Below, piece after piece: positions 16,374-25,840 of a DNA stretch of 64,000 bases. The stretch is from UBA11222 sp049323435 (GTDB lineage: Bacteria; Pseudomonadota; Alphaproteobacteria; UBA11222). The stretch is from NCBI GenBank assembly GCA_049323435.1, contig JBMOMX010000017.1, forward strand, positions 1-64,000, read 5' to 3'. Position 1 is the stretch's first letter. Every line of letters starts with the position of its first letter. The position numbers and the translations under genes are program-made. The notes beneath the pieces are model-generated. The model saw only the letters and a program-made list of their open reading frames with translations. It did no database searches and was not told where the DNA came from.

Positions 16374-17795
16374 ATGGTAAACGCGAGCGAACCCGCCCCC
16401 ACCAACCTGCCCGAACTCAGCGTCAGCGAGCTTTCGACGGCGCTGAAGCGTCTGGTTGAGGGCGAGTTTGGCCAGGTCAGGGTACGGGGCGAGATTTCGG
16501 GGTTTATGCGCGCGGCCAGCGGGCATTGTTATTTGAACCTGAAGGACGACCGTGCGGTCATTGACGCGGTCATGTGGAAGGGGATTGCGGGCACATTGCG
16601 TTTCAAACCGGAAGACGGGATGGAAGTGGTGTGCACCGGCAAGCTGACCACCTATCCGGCGCGCTCCAAATATCAGCTCGTGGTTGAGAGCATGGCCCCG
16701 GCGGGTATCGGGGCGTTGCTGGCGCAGCTCGAAGAGCGGCGCAAGAAACTTGCCGCTGAGGGACTGTTCGATGCGGCGCGCAAGCAACTTATTCCATATC
16801 TGCCGGAGGTGATTGGTATTGTCACCTCGCCCACGGGGGCGGTGATCCGCGATATTCTTCACCGGCTGGCGGACCGGTTTCCGCGCCGGGTGCTGCTCTG
16901 GCCGGTGCTGGTGCAGGGCGAACAGGCGGCGGGCCAGATCGTGGCGGCGATCGAGGGATTTAACCGGATCGCGCCCGGCGGCCCCGTGCCGCGCCCGGAT
17001 GTGATTATTGTGGCGCGTGGCGGCGGCAGCATCGAAGATCTGTGGGCCTTCAACGAAGAAAATGTGGTGCGCGTGGCCGCCGCCAGCCAAATTCCGCTGA
17101 TCAGCGCCGTGGGCCATGAAACCGATACGACGCTGATTGATTTTGCCTCCGATCTGCGCGCGCCGACGCCCACGGCGGCGGCCGAAATGGCGGTGCCGGT
17201 GCGCAGCGAATTGCGCGCCCAGATGTTGGATTTCGAGCGCCGTATTCTTGGCGCGCAGGGGCGGCTGCTGGAAGAACGCCGCGCCCGGCTGATCAGCGCG
17301 GCGCGCGGGCTGCCGCGATTGAGCGAAATTCTGGGGCTGCCGCGCCAGCGATTCGATGCGGTGGCGGAACGCCTGCCGCGCGCATTGTTGGCCAATGTGC
17401 GCGCGGGCGAGACCGGCCTGGCGCGGCTGGCGGCGCGGTTGCGCGCGGGGCTGGTGCGTGATCATATTGCGCACGGACAGCGTGGTCTGAACGAAGCGAT
17501 GCGCCGCCTGCAGGAGGGTGAGCGCCGCCTGTTGCGCGATCACGGCGCAAGGCTGGAAGGGCTGGGGCAATTGCTGCGCGCGCTGTCGCATCAGGGCGTG
17601 CTGGCGCGCGGTTTTGCGCTGGTGCGTGACAGCGCCGGCAAACCGCTGCACCGGGCGGCGGGAACCACACCCGGCCAGATGGTGGAAATCGAGTTTCAGG
17701 ACGGGCGGCGCGGTGCTATACTCAGCGGTGAAAAATCCGCGCCTGGCAAGGCATCGCCAAAACCCGCAGGCGACGGGCAGGGCCGGTTGTTTTAG
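16374..17795 (+). CDS. xseA: Exodeoxyribonuclease VII large subunit
   Basis: Catalytic subunit of exonuclease VII, which degrades single-stranded DNA into oligonucleotides. It has 473 residues. The N-terminal OB-fold (about 15-110) contains RVRGEISGFMRAASGHCYL, the nuclease core has ARGGGSIEDLWAFNEE and AVGHETDTTLIDF, then a long coiled coil (about 270-410). All landmarks are intact. The small subunit gene xseB is not here. The DUF2093 gene follows 59 bp later on the same strand. Confidence 0.96.
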   Translation: MVNASEPAPTNLPELSVSELSTALKRLVEGEFGQVRVRGEISGFMRAASGHCYLNLKDDRAVIDAVMWKGIAGTLRFKPEDGMEVVCTGKLTTYPARSKYQLVVESMAPAGIGALLAQLEERRKKLAAEGLFDAARKQLIPYLPEVIGIVTSPTGAVIRDILHRLADRFPRRVLLWPVLVQGEQAAGQIVAAIEGFNRIAPGGPVPRPDVIIVARGGGSIEDLWAFNEENVVRVAAASQIPLISAVGHETDTTLIDFASDLRAPTPTAAAEMAVPVRSELRAQMLDFERRILGAQGRLLEERRARLISAARGLPRLSEILGLPRQRFDAVAERLPRALLANVRAGETGLARLAARLRAGLVRDHIAHGQRGLNEAMRRLQEGERRLLRDHGARLEGLGQLLRALSHQGVLARGFALVRDSAGKPLHRAAGTTPGQMVEIEFQDGRRGAILSGEKSAPGKASPKPAGDGQGRLF

Positions 17796-17854
17796 GCATT
17801 ATTCGGGTCATGCCTATTTGGATCATATGACAGCATCAGGTGTAATCAGCGCGC

Positions 17855-18124
17855 ATGGATGAAAAAAGCTTTTCAGGAAAACCCGATGGCCTGGCGCGGC
17901 TGCGCTATGATCTGTCGGATTTTCAGGTTCTGACTCCGGGCAGTTTCGTGATCTGCGCCGTGACGGGAAAACCCATCCCGCTGGAAGAATTGCGTTATTG
18001 GAACCCGGTACGCCAGGAGGCCTATTGCAGCGCCGTGGCGTCAACCGAACGCGAGGCGGCGCTTAATCGCGCTCCGGCCAGCGGCGATGCAGCCACAGCC
18101 ACTGCTCGGGATAGCGGCGGATAA
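17855..18124 (+). CDS. DUF2093 domain protein
   Basis: An 89-residue protein. Residues 14-60 match the alphaproteobacterial DUF2093 family: ARLRYDLSDFQVLTPGSF, CAVTGKPIPLEELRYWN and RQEAYCSA. The function of the family is unknown. The two Cys and the CAVTGKPIP turn could suggest a small metal-binding fold (inference). Its last 62 bases overlap the end of lpxL, which comes from the other strand, so its final 20 residues are low-complexity and probably a by-product of read-through into lpxL sequence. Confidence 0.85.
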   Translation: MDEKSFSGKPDGLARLRYDLSDFQVLTPGSFVICAVTGKPIPLEELRYWNPVRQEAYCSAVASTEREAALNRAPASGDAATATARDSGG

Positions 18125-18962
18125 ATGCCTCCAGACGGCGGTTGATCCCGGTTACGCCGGCCATGATATCGCCCGCGCGATCCCCGCTTCGGGGAACGTA
18201 AAACGGCTCTTCCACCTCTATGATAAAATGCGAACCCCGGGTGCGGCGGATACTGGCAAAGATGACCGGGCAGCCAAAGCGGCGCGCGAGCTGGGCGGCG
18301 GCGGGCGGGCACATTGCGGGGCGGCCAAGGAAAATGGCCTCGACGCCATCATTCATTTTCTGGTCCGAAAGCATCGCCACATAGTTGCGCGCGTTCATCC
18401 AGTTCAACAGCATACGCGCGCCCGCGGGGCCTTTGGGGGCCTGATGCCGCATCCCAAGATCACGCCGCAATTCAGTGATGATTTCATCCGCCAACGGATT
18501 GCTTGCGGCGCGATACACCGCCATAACGGGAAGCCCGCGCTGCACCAGCCCGGCTGTAAGCAGTTCCCAATTGGCAAAATGCCCGCTGACAAAAATTGCG
18601 CCCTTGCCCTGGGCGACAGCCTGGTCAATATGCGCAAGCCCGTGCACGCTGATGCGGCTGTCAGGCGTATAGAAACGAAAATCTTTCAGATGGGCATATT
18701 CACAAGCCGTGCGGCCAAGATTGTCCCACATCCCGGTGATGATTGCGGCAATCTCCGCTTCGGATTTTTCGCTGAAACAGGCGCGCAAATTGCGCGCGGC
18801 CCGTTTGGTTACGCCAAGCCCGGGGCCGATCGAACGGCCAATCCACCCGCCCAGATCAGAGGCGCGGTCCACCGGCATACGGCCCAATAACGCCAGCAAT
18901 GCGCGCATCAATCCTGCTTCCGCGGCGCGGCGCATACGGCGGTATAGGGTCGGAGCTTTCAT
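18063..18962 (-). CDS. lpxL: Lipid A biosynthesis lauroyl/acyl transferase, LpxL family
   Basis: Adds a secondary acyl chain to Kdo2-lipid IVA at the inner membrane. It has 299 residues with the HX4E catalytic motif as SGHFANWELLTAGL near residue 125 and the second family block around MLLNWMNARNYVAMLSDQKM. It is the last gene of the msbA-DUF374-waaA-lpxK-lpxL operon, its ATG overlapping the lpxK stop (ATGA). Which acyl group it transfers, and whether it is closer to LpxL or LpxM, cannot be told. Its 3' end runs into the convergent DUF2093 gene. Confidence 0.9.
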   Translation of the reverse strand: MKAPTLYRRMRRAAEAGLMRALLALLGRMPVDRASDLGGWIGRSIGPGLGVTKRAARNLRACFSEKSEAEIAAIITGMWDNLGRTACEYAHLKDFRFYTPDSRISVHGLAHIDQAVAQGKGAIFVSGHFANWELLTAGLVQRGLPVMAVYRAASNPLADEIITELRRDLGMRHQAPKGPAGARMLLNWMNARNYVAMLSDQKMNDGVEAIFLGRPAMCPPAAAQLARRFGCPVIFASIRRTRGSHFIIEVEEPFYVPRSGDRAGDIMAGVTGINRRLEAFIRRYPEQWLWLHRRWPERD

Positions 18963-19939
18963 GCCTGATTGTGTAGCACTTTTTCCAGCAACTGCGCCAA
19001 TGCCGCTTCATCGTCAAAAACTATTTCCATGCCGATGGCGGTGATGCGCTGGCGTGCGGCGGGCCCCAAGCGCACCCAATCCTTTTGTGTTGTAACGGCG
19101 GCAGCGCCGTCTTCTTCTGCGCGGGCCAGTATGGCGTTTATCTGTTGATCCGTAAACGGATGATGATCAGGAAACATTTGTGTGCCCGTCAGCACGGCCC
19201 CTGCGTTTCGCAGCATTTCAAAAAACTGCTGCGGCGCGCCAATGCCGCAAAAGGCGTAAATTTTCCTGCCGCGCAGCGCCTCCGGGTTACACAATTGCCT
19301 GTGCGCATGCAGGCGCGGTTTACCAAAGTCTGAAAAATTTCCGCCATCGCCGATTATCACCACCGCATCGGCGCGGGCTAGACCGTTCTGGATGGGTTCG
19401 CGCAACGGACCGCTGGGCATGACCCAGCCATTCCCAAATCCGCGTTGTGCATCAATCAGCAATATGGACAAGTCCTTCTCAAGATGCGGGTCCTGAAACC
19501 CGTCATCCAGGATAAGCAGTTCCGCCCCGGCAGAGGCAGCCGCCAAGGCCCCGGCCTTGCGGTTTCGCGCCACCCAGCAGGGGGCGCTGGCGGCAAGCAA
19601 CAGGGCTTCATCGCCGGTATCGCGCGCGCCATGACTTGTTTGGTCAACGCGGACGGGCCCGGACAGATGGCCGCCATAACCTCGCGTGAGAAAATGCGCC
19701 TTGATACCCTTGTCACGCAGGCGCGCCATCAGCGCCAGCGCGGCCGGTGTTTTTCCCGCGCCGCCAGCGGTAAGATTGCCAATGCAGATTACAGGGACAG
19801 AAGCGCGGCAGGGGCGCACAAAGCGCTGACGCAGCCAGCCCGCGAAGATGAAGCACGCCGCAAACGGCGCCAATAGCCAGGGCAGCGGCCCGGCATGGCG
19901 TCCCTCCTCGGGATACCAGAATTCTGGCGTGCGCATCAT
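18959..19939 (-). CDS. lpxK: Tetraacyldisaccharide 4'-kinase
   Basis: Phosphorylates the 4' position of the lipid A disaccharide to make lipid IVA. It has 326 residues: an N-terminal amphipathic/membrane region (PLPWLLAPFAACFIFAGW), P-loop GNLTAGGAGKTPAALALM near 52-69 and DDGFQDPHLEKDLSILLID near 140. Length and motifs are normal. It overlaps waaA by 4 bp upstream and lpxL by 4 bp downstream, so translation is coupled through the block. Confidence 0.95.
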   Translation of the reverse strand: MMRTPEFWYPEEGRHAGPLPWLLAPFAACFIFAGWLRQRFVRPCRASVPVICIGNLTAGGAGKTPAALALMARLRDKGIKAHFLTRGYGGHLSGPVRVDQTSHGARDTGDEALLLAASAPCWVARNRKAGALAAASAGAELLILDDGFQDPHLEKDLSILLIDAQRGFGNGWVMPSGPLREPIQNGLARADAVVIIGDGGNFSDFGKPRLHAHRQLCNPEALRGRKIYAFCGIGAPQQFFEMLRNAGAVLTGTQMFPDHHPFTDQQINAILARAEEDGAAAVTTQKDWVRLGPAARQRITAIGMEIVFDDEAALAQLLEKVLHNQA

Positions 19940-21204
19940 TCGGGTTTCGGCAGCAGGGGTTCAAGTGCTTCGATGATATGTTCAAGCACCTTGTCGCGCC
20001 CCTTCAGCGCCTGCGCCTTGGCCGCGCGCCCGCGCGAGGCGGCGGCCTGCTTGTCGCCTAACAGCATCGCTACATTATCCGCCAGAAATGCGGCTTCGCT
20101 GATTTGGCGCGCGGCGCCAACCTTGTTCAGACCGGCATAAATCCCGGTAAAATTATCCGTATACGGACCATAAAGAATGGCGCAGCCAAGACGCGCAGGC
20201 TCCAGCGGATTCTGCCCGCCATGCGGAACAAGGCTTCCGCCCACAAAGGCAATGGGCGCCAGACGGTAGATCAGCCCCATCTCACCCATCGTATCCGCAA
20301 GATAAATATCCGTGTCCGGCCCCGGCAGTTCACCGGTTGAGCGGCGTACAACCTTCAAACCTTCACCAGCAAGCCGGGCGGCAATCTCGACGCCGCGATC
20401 CGCATGGCGCGGCGCAATAATGCTTAGCAGTCCGGGAAACTGCCGCCGCACCTGTGCATGTGTGCCTTGAACAATGTCTTCCTCGCCGGGATGGGTGCTG
20501 GCGGCAAGCCAGACCGGTCTGGCGCCGATGGCGGCCCGAAGCCTGGCCAGTTCGGCTTCGTCCACGGGCAAGGCATCAGCGGCCAGCTTCAGATCGCCAA
20601 CAGTGCGGGCATGGGCCGCGCCAATATCGCGAAAAAATTTCACGCTCTGTTCATCACGCGCCAGCAGCACACGAAAACACTTCAATAGCTGCATGATGCC
20701 GCGCCGGCTCAGCCGCCATCGCCGGTAGGAATGCTCCGACATGCGCCCATTCACCAGCGCCATGGGAATGCCGCGCGCCGCAGTTTCCAGCATTAAATTC
20801 GGCCAGAATTCGGATTCAATCCATACCGCCAGTTCAGGCCGCCAATGATCCAGAAACCGCCGCACCCAGACCGTCAGATCCATCGGAACATATTGATGGA
20901 TAACATGATCGGGTAATTGTTTGGCCAGAATACGGGCCGAAGACACAGTGCCGGTCGTGATCAGCACATGAAGATCAGGACTTTTTGCCAGCAGGCTCTG
21001 CGCCAGCGGCAGCACGGACAGGCTTTCGCCGACGCTTGCAGCATGGATCCAGATCAGTCTTCCCGCCGGGCGTTTGGTCCGGGACAGGCCCTTTCGTTCG
21101 GCCATGCGTTCGGGGTCTTCCTTCCCGCTGCGTTTACGCCGCCACAACAGCAAGTTGATCAGGGGCTCGAACAGAAATGACAGCCAGCGGTACAGAAAAA
21201 TCAT
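19936..21204 (-). CDS. waaA: Kdo transferase (3-deoxy-D-manno-octulosonic acid transferase)
   Basis: Transfers Kdo from CMP-Kdo to lipid IVA on the cytoplasmic face of the inner membrane. It is a GT30 enzyme of 422 residues: a membrane-proximal N-terminus, the catalytic Glu in ASVGESLSVLPLAQSL, WIESEFWPNLMLE in the N-terminal lobe, and the CMP-Kdo-binding lobe with SLVPHGGQNPLEPA. Whether it adds one or two Kdo residues cannot be judged. It lies between the DUF374 acyltransferase and lpxK, overlapping both by 4 bp. Confidence 0.95.
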   Translation of the reverse strand: MIFLYRWLSFLFEPLINLLLWRRKRSGKEDPERMAERKGLSRTKRPAGRLIWIHAASVGESLSVLPLAQSLLAKSPDLHVLITTGTVSSARILAKQLPDHVIHQYVPMDLTVWVRRFLDHWRPELAVWIESEFWPNLMLETAARGIPMALVNGRMSEHSYRRWRLSRRGIMQLLKCFRVLLARDEQSVKFFRDIGAAHARTVGDLKLAADALPVDEAELARLRAAIGARPVWLAASTHPGEEDIVQGTHAQVRRQFPGLLSIIAPRHADRGVEIAARLAGEGLKVVRRSTGELPGPDTDIYLADTMGEMGLIYRLAPIAFVGGSLVPHGGQNPLEPARLGCAILYGPYTDNFTGIYAGLNKVGAARQISEAAFLADNVAMLLGDKQAAASRGRAAKAQALKGRDKVLEHIIEALEPLLPKPE

Positions 21205-21917
21205 GCTGCTTCATGTCCCGATGCGGCATGGCCGCAATATGCATCCGCCTCGGCCGTGATGCGATTGAGATCGCGCGTCAGCGACAGGCGCACCTGTTCC
21301 AGCGCGCTGGCATCGGCATCACGCGGCACATAATGCGGCGTGCCCCATATGAATATTCCGCGTGAGAATGGCAGCGCTATCAGAAACCGGTCCCAGCTCC
21401 GGGCATGCACACGGCGCGTTGTCGCAAAACTGACCGGCAGAATCGGGGCGCCGGATAGTTGCGCCACAGTCAATATTCCGCCGGAAACTTGCTGGTTTGG
21501 CCCGCGCGGCCCATCCGGCGTGATACCGACATATTCGCCGCGTGACAATTGCCGGATCATGGCCCGCAACGCTCCGCCGCCGCCTTTGTCCTGTTTGCCA
21601 GGCCTGGCGCTTGACCCGCGCACTGTGCCAAGCCCGAAATGGCCAATCGTGCGCGCGATCAGCTCGCCGTCGCGATGCTGCGAAATAAGCATATTCATCC
21701 CCCGTCCCTGACGCCAGCAATAAGGCATCATCATCAGCCTGCCATGCCAGAAGGTGAGAATGAAAGGCTCATTGCGATCCCAAAATCCCTCGGGAATGGA
21801 CGCATTAACGCTCCGCCATTCCCCGGTAAACCAAACCGCCCGGATCAGATTCGCTGCCGTCCAGCACAGGCTAGTTCGCACAAGATTTGTTTGCAACAGG
21901 CGCGAAAGAAAATTCAT
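21201..21917 (-). CDS. DUF374 lysophospholipid acyltransferase-family protein
   Basis: A 238-residue protein of the DUF374 branch of the lysophospholipid acyltransferase superfamily. Seen are ILTFWHGRLMMMPYCW with the candidate catalytic His, ISQHRDGELIARTIGHFG and GITPDGPRGPNQQVSGG. In alphaproteobacteria it nearly always sits next to waaA, lpxK or msbA, as here, so a role in lipid A or phospholipid acylation is likely, but the reaction has not been clearly established. It overlaps msbA and waaA by 4 bp at either end. Confidence 0.87.
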   Translation of the reverse strand: MNFLSRLLQTNLVRTSLCWTAANLIRAVWFTGEWRSVNASIPEGFWDRNEPFILTFWHGRLMMMPYCWRQGRGMNMLISQHRDGELIARTIGHFGLGTVRGSSARPGKQDKGGGGALRAMIRQLSRGEYVGITPDGPRGPNQQVSGGILTVAQLSGAPILPVSFATTRRVHARSWDRFLIALPFSRGIFIWGTPHYVPRDADASALEQVRLSLTRDLNRITAEADAYCGHAASGHEAA

Positions 21918-23776
21918 GCGGATGCGATAATGGCTTTTGTTGTTTCGATGCCGTGCGGCAGGCCGGGATCGGTGTCGGCAAACTGGCTGCGGTACAGTCC
22001 GGCATATATGCCGTTGCGGGCCATCAGTACCGGATGTGTGCCGGATTCAACAATTTTACCTCCGGCCATAACATGGATGACGTCTGCATCAATGATGGTG
22101 GACAGCCGGTGCGCAATAACCAGAGCTGTGCGTCCCTGCATCAGTTTGGCAAGGGATTCCTGCACCTGACGTTCTGAATCCGAATCCAGCGAAGAAGTCG
22201 CCTCGTCCAGTAATAATATCGGCGCGTTTTTCAGCATGGCGCGGGCGATGGCCAGGCGCTGGCGCTGGCCGCCCGACAGCCGCATGCCGGCCTCGCCCGC
22301 GATGGTGAGATAGCCCTGCGGCAGCGTCATGATAAAATCATGTGCGTCTGCGGCGCGCGCTGCGGCCTCGATTTCTGCATGAGACGCCCCTGGACGGCCA
22401 TAACCGATATTGGCAAGAACCGTATCGTCGAACAGAAAGGCTTCCTGGGTCACCAGCGCCATAATTTTGCGCAGCGACGCCAGGCTGACCTCGCGCAGAT
22501 CAGTGCCGTCAATCGTAACACGCCCGGATGTGACATCATAAAAGCGCGGGATCAGATTCAGCAGGGTGCTCTTGCCCGAGCCGCTGGACCCGACCAGCGC
22601 CACAGTCTGGCCGGGGGCGATCTCCAGATTAATGCCGCTCAGCGTCTCAGTGGACCCGCCATAAGAAAAATGCACATCTTCGAAGCGGATGCGGCCCTGC
22701 GCCAATATCAGCGGCGCTGCGTCCGGCGCGTCCATAATTTCCGGCTGCACATCCATGATGGAAAAACTGCGCGCTGCGGCGGCAAGGCCTTCTTGCAGGG
22801 CGGTGCTCAGCGTCGCAAGGCTTTTGAGCGGCTGATAGGCCAGCATCATAGCGCCCAGGAACGCGGCAAATTGATTGATCTCCATATCGCCGGTCAGAGC
22901 GCGTGAACCGGCATAATAAATCGCCGCAGCGATGGCGATACCGGTCAGCGCCTCGGTTATCGGCCCGGCGGCGGAGCGTGCGCGCACACCCCGCATGATA
23001 AATTCCATACGGCGTTCGATGGAGGCCCGGACACGGTTGATTTCGTGGTTTTCCTGGCCATAGGCCTTGACCACGCGGCTGCCCGCCAGGGTTTCGGAAA
23101 GCAGTGTTGAAAGCGTGCTGGTTTCCACCATGCCAAAATTGACGGATTTGCGCATGCGCCGGGCTAGCTGGCGGACAAAGCCCGCTACCGCTGGCAATAT
23201 AAATACTGCGAACGCCGTCATCACCGGATCCTGATACAGCATGACCGCCAGCAGGAAGACAAGCGTCAATAAATCCTTGCCGATGCCGGTGATGGAGCGG
23301 CTGACAGCTTCTCGCATCAGCACAGCGTCATTCAAAAAGTGGGAAATGATTTTGCCGCTGTGATTTTGCCGCAGCCAACCCGTATCGGCGCGCATCAAAT
23401 GCTCAAACATACCGATCTGAACGTCAGAGATGATCCGTTGTCCGACATAATTCATCAATACATTTTCGCCGTAATTCGCCAGCGCTTTTAATACCATCAC
23501 GCCAAACACAGCCAATGGAATCAGCGTCAGCATTTCCACATTCTTATCGATAAACAGATATTTAATGGCGGGGTCCAGCAGTTGCGCGCTCATCGCGGTC
23601 GAAGCGGCCGCCACGGCCATGAGAAGAAGTGCGGCCACGATGCGCCCGGTATGCGGACGTAAATGCTCCTCAAGCAGGCGGCGCAACACCGCTTTCCCGG
23701 AATAGTTGCGCGAATCACCCCGGGGCCCGGCACCTGCCGCCGCATCTTTATTGCCAGTACTCTCGTTCACTATCAT
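21914..23776 (-). CDS. msbA: MsbA-like lipid A/lipid flippase, ABC transporter
   Basis: A half-size ABC exporter of 620 residues. Six membrane segments occupy about 40-330. The nucleotide-binding domain follows with Walker A GSSGSGKST near residue 400, signature LSGGQRQRLAIARA near 500 and Walker B ILLLDEATSSLDS. In this operon, ahead of DUF374, waaA, lpxK and lpxL, the cargo is almost certainly lipid A core moved across the inner membrane. It is longer than the 582-residue E. coli MsbA because of a roughly 30-residue N-terminal extension. First gene of the operon; its promoter should be in or just beyond the 33-bp gap to the sensor kinase gene. Confidence 0.92.
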   Translation of the reverse strand: MIVNESTGNKDAAAGAGPRGDSRNYSGKAVLRRLLEEHLRPHTGRIVAALLLMAVAAASTAMSAQLLDPAIKYLFIDKNVEMLTLIPLAVFGVMVLKALANYGENVLMNYVGQRIISDVQIGMFEHLMRADTGWLRQNHSGKIISHFLNDAVLMREAVSRSITGIGKDLLTLVFLLAVMLYQDPVMTAFAVFILPAVAGFVRQLARRMRKSVNFGMVETSTLSTLLSETLAGSRVVKAYGQENHEINRVRASIERRMEFIMRGVRARSAAGPITEALTGIAIAAAIYYAGSRALTGDMEINQFAAFLGAMMLAYQPLKSLATLSTALQEGLAAAARSFSIMDVQPEIMDAPDAAPLILAQGRIRFEDVHFSYGGSTETLSGINLEIAPGQTVALVGSSGSGKSTLLNLIPRFYDVTSGRVTIDGTDLREVSLASLRKIMALVTQEAFLFDDTVLANIGYGRPGASHAEIEAAARAADAHDFIMTLPQGYLTIAGEAGMRLSGGQRQRLAIARAMLKNAPILLLDEATSSLDSDSERQVQESLAKLMQGRTALVIAHRLSTIIDADVIHVMAGGKIVESGTHPVLMARNGIYAGLYRSQFADTDPGLPHGIETTKAIIASA

Positions 23777-23809
23777 CCACTTTTTTTGAATCAGCCAGAC
23801 TGTACCATT

Positions 23810-25144
23810 TTATAAGGGCGTGCTGATAGTGGCACGCAGCCCCCCCGCAGGACTGCGCCCCAGGCTGATATCGCCTCCGTGACTGCGGGCAATATCCCTG
23901 GCAATGGCAAGGCCAAGGCCCACGCCCGCGCGATCCGGACTGCGGCTATCGTCCAGGCGCTGGAATGGCAGGAATGCTTCCTCATATTTTTCAGGCGGCA
24001 AGCCGGGGCCGTCATCATCAATGATGATCTGAACATAGGCCCCCGCCCGCAGGGCCTGAATTTCAACATTCCGGCCATAGGCAAGGGCATTCTCCACCAG
24101 ATTGACGATACAGCGTTTGAAACTGCCCCGCCGCAATGGAATCACAAGATCCGTTTCTGACCGCCCCTGGACGGATTTTCCCCGTCTGGCGAATTCATGG
24201 ATTATTTCATCAATCAGCGTGCCGATAGTGATAGGGGTCTCAATCTCGCCCGCCTGGCCGCCGGCATAGGCCAGATATTCATCCAGCATATACTGCATTT
24301 CGCGAATGTCGGTGCGCAGCGCCTCTATGCCTTCGCTTTCCGGCAGCAAAGCAAGTTGCAGATTCATCCGGGTCAGCGGCGTGCGCAGATCATGGCTGAC
24401 GCCTGCCAGCATCTGGGTGCGCTGCGCAATCTGGCGGCCGATCCGGTCGCGCATTTCAAGAAACGCGGCTGCTGCCTGCCTGACCTCTGACGCGCCGGAG
24501 GGTTTGAAATCGGGCACCTCGCGGCCCTTGCCGAATTCTTCCGCTGCCTCGGCCAACAGGGCGATAGGGCGGACCTGGTTGCGCAGAAAGATCACGGCCA
24601 CGCTGAGCAGAACCAGTGAGGTTCCAAACATCCACAGGATAAATATATGCGCCGTCTGGGATGTCACGCGGTTGCGGGGCGTTAAAATGCGCAATACGCC
24701 TTCTGTCATCTGGATACGCAAATCAAGATAATCTCCGTAAGCGTGCGCGCCAATCCAGAATTTCTGGGCGATCTGTTTGGAAATCTCATCCTGTAACGTC
24801 TCTGCCGGGGAAAAGAACAGCAGCTCTTCCTTCTTATCTGCCGGCAGCGCCTCGCCCGGGAGGAATGCTACTTCCAGCTGAAAATTTCTGGCGGCCATCG
24901 CATTCACACTTTGCTGATTGTCAGCGGATGGCAGGACGGCGTAGGTCTCCGTCAGCATGGCGACTTCACCAGCCACGGCGCGCGAAAGCCGGCGCGTTAC
25001 CGTATCCCAGTGGCGCTCGAAAAAGATATAGGTCACGATACCCTGTAACAGCACGACAGGGATTATAACAATCAGCAACGAACGGCCGAACAGCCCTTTG
25101 GGCAGCAGGTTTTTTATGGGCCAATGCTCGGTCAATCCAGCCAA
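23810..25144 (-). CDS. EnvZ-like sensor histidine kinase
   Basis: A 444-residue inner-membrane kinase. There are two membrane segments (about 20-42 and 166-187) enclosing a roughly 125-residue periplasmic sensor region, then a HAMP linker. The phosphoacceptor His is H251 in GVSHDLRTPLTRM. The ATPase boxes are VENALAYGRN, DDDGPGLPPEKYEEAF and GVGLGLAIARDIA. Organisation and sequence resemble EnvZ/OmpB-type kinases of alphaproteobacteria. Its start overlaps the response regulator gene by 13 bp. The signal is unknown; the msbA operon follows 33 bp downstream on the same strand. Confidence 0.92.
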   Translation of the reverse strand: MAGLTEHWPIKNLLPKGLFGRSLLIVIIPVVLLQGIVTYIFFERHWDTVTRRLSRAVAGEVAMLTETYAVLPSADNQQSVNAMAARNFQLEVAFLPGEALPADKKEELLFFSPAETLQDEISKQIAQKFWIGAHAYGDYLDLRIQMTEGVLRILTPRNRVTSQTAHIFILWMFGTSLVLLSVAVIFLRNQVRPIALLAEAAEEFGKGREVPDFKPSGASEVRQAAAAFLEMRDRIGRQIAQRTQMLAGVSHDLRTPLTRMNLQLALLPESEGIEALRTDIREMQYMLDEYLAYAGGQAGEIETPITIGTLIDEIIHEFARRGKSVQGRSETDLVIPLRRGSFKRCIVNLVENALAYGRNVEIQALRAGAYVQIIIDDDGPGLPPEKYEEAFLPFQRLDDSRSPDRAGVGLGLAIARDIARSHGGDISLGRSPAGGLRATISTPL

Positions 25145-25836
25145 AGCACATATCCTTGCCCGCGCACCGTTTGCAGATAGCGGGGCATGCGCGGGTCGGG
25201 TTCAAATTTGCGGCGCAATCTTGTGATCTGCACATCCACGGTGCGCTCCATTGCGGCGCCGGTTTGCTCGGACAATTCGCTGCGGCTGACGGGTGTGCCC
25301 GGACGGGCCGCCAGCACCCGCAACAGGTTCAATTCGCCCGGTGCCAGATGGACCAGCTTTTCCCCATTGCGCAGATCGCCACGCTCCAGATCGGCTTCCC
25401 ATTCGCCGAGCTGAATGAATTTTAGCGTAGCGTCCGGAACGGCCGCAGTCCGCCGTAACAGGGCCTGAATGCGCAACAGCAGTTCTTTCGGCTCAAAAGG
25501 CTTGCCCAGATAATCGTCGGCGCCGGCCTCAAGTCCGGCAATGCGCGATGATGTTTCGGATCGCGCCGAAAGCAGCAGCACCGGCATTTCAGTTTGCGCG
25601 CGCAGATAATGCGTTAATTCCAGACCGCTTTCTCCGGGCATCATGACATCCAGCACGATCAAATCGAATGCCAGCCCTTCCATGCGCGCGCGCGCCTCGC
25701 TTGCGCTGGCGGCGAGCGTGACCCGGTAGCCATGCTCTATCAGATATTTTTGCAGCAGTTTTCGCAGCCTTGTATCGTCATCCACGACAAGAATATGCGG
25801 GGTGTCTGCAGCGCTTTCAAAATCGGCTTCCGTCAT
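25132..25836 (-). CDS. OmpR-family response regulator
   Basis: A 234-residue regulator. The receiver domain has the acidic pair in VVDDD, phosphoacceptor D63 in IVLDVMMPG and the conserved K112 in GKPFEPKEL. The C-terminal winged helix includes APGELNLLRVL and MERTVDVQITRLRRKF. It is the partner of the EnvZ-like kinase just downstream. The start at 25836 avoids overlap with the MarR gene; an in-frame ATG at 25863 would add nine residues, and neither has a strong ribosome-binding site. Placement right behind a MarR gene suggests one transcript for all three. Confidence 0.92.
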   Translation of the reverse strand: MTEADFESAADTPHILVVDDDTRLRKLLQKYLIEHGYRVTLAASASEARARMEGLAFDLIVLDVMMPGESGLELTHYLRAQTEMPVLLLSARSETSSRIAGLEAGADDYLGKPFEPKELLLRIQALLRRTAAVPDATLKFIQLGEWEADLERGDLRNGEKLVHLAPGELNLLRVLAARPGTPVSRSELSEQTGAAMERTVDVQITRLRRKFEPDPRMPRYLQTVRGQGYVLWLD

Positions 25837-25840
25837 GACG

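Noticed and set aside
16326..17651. A 441-codon open frame antisense to xseA
   Set aside because: Composition is typical of a codon-position shadow (Arg, His, Gln-rich) and xseA is unmistakable on the other strand.
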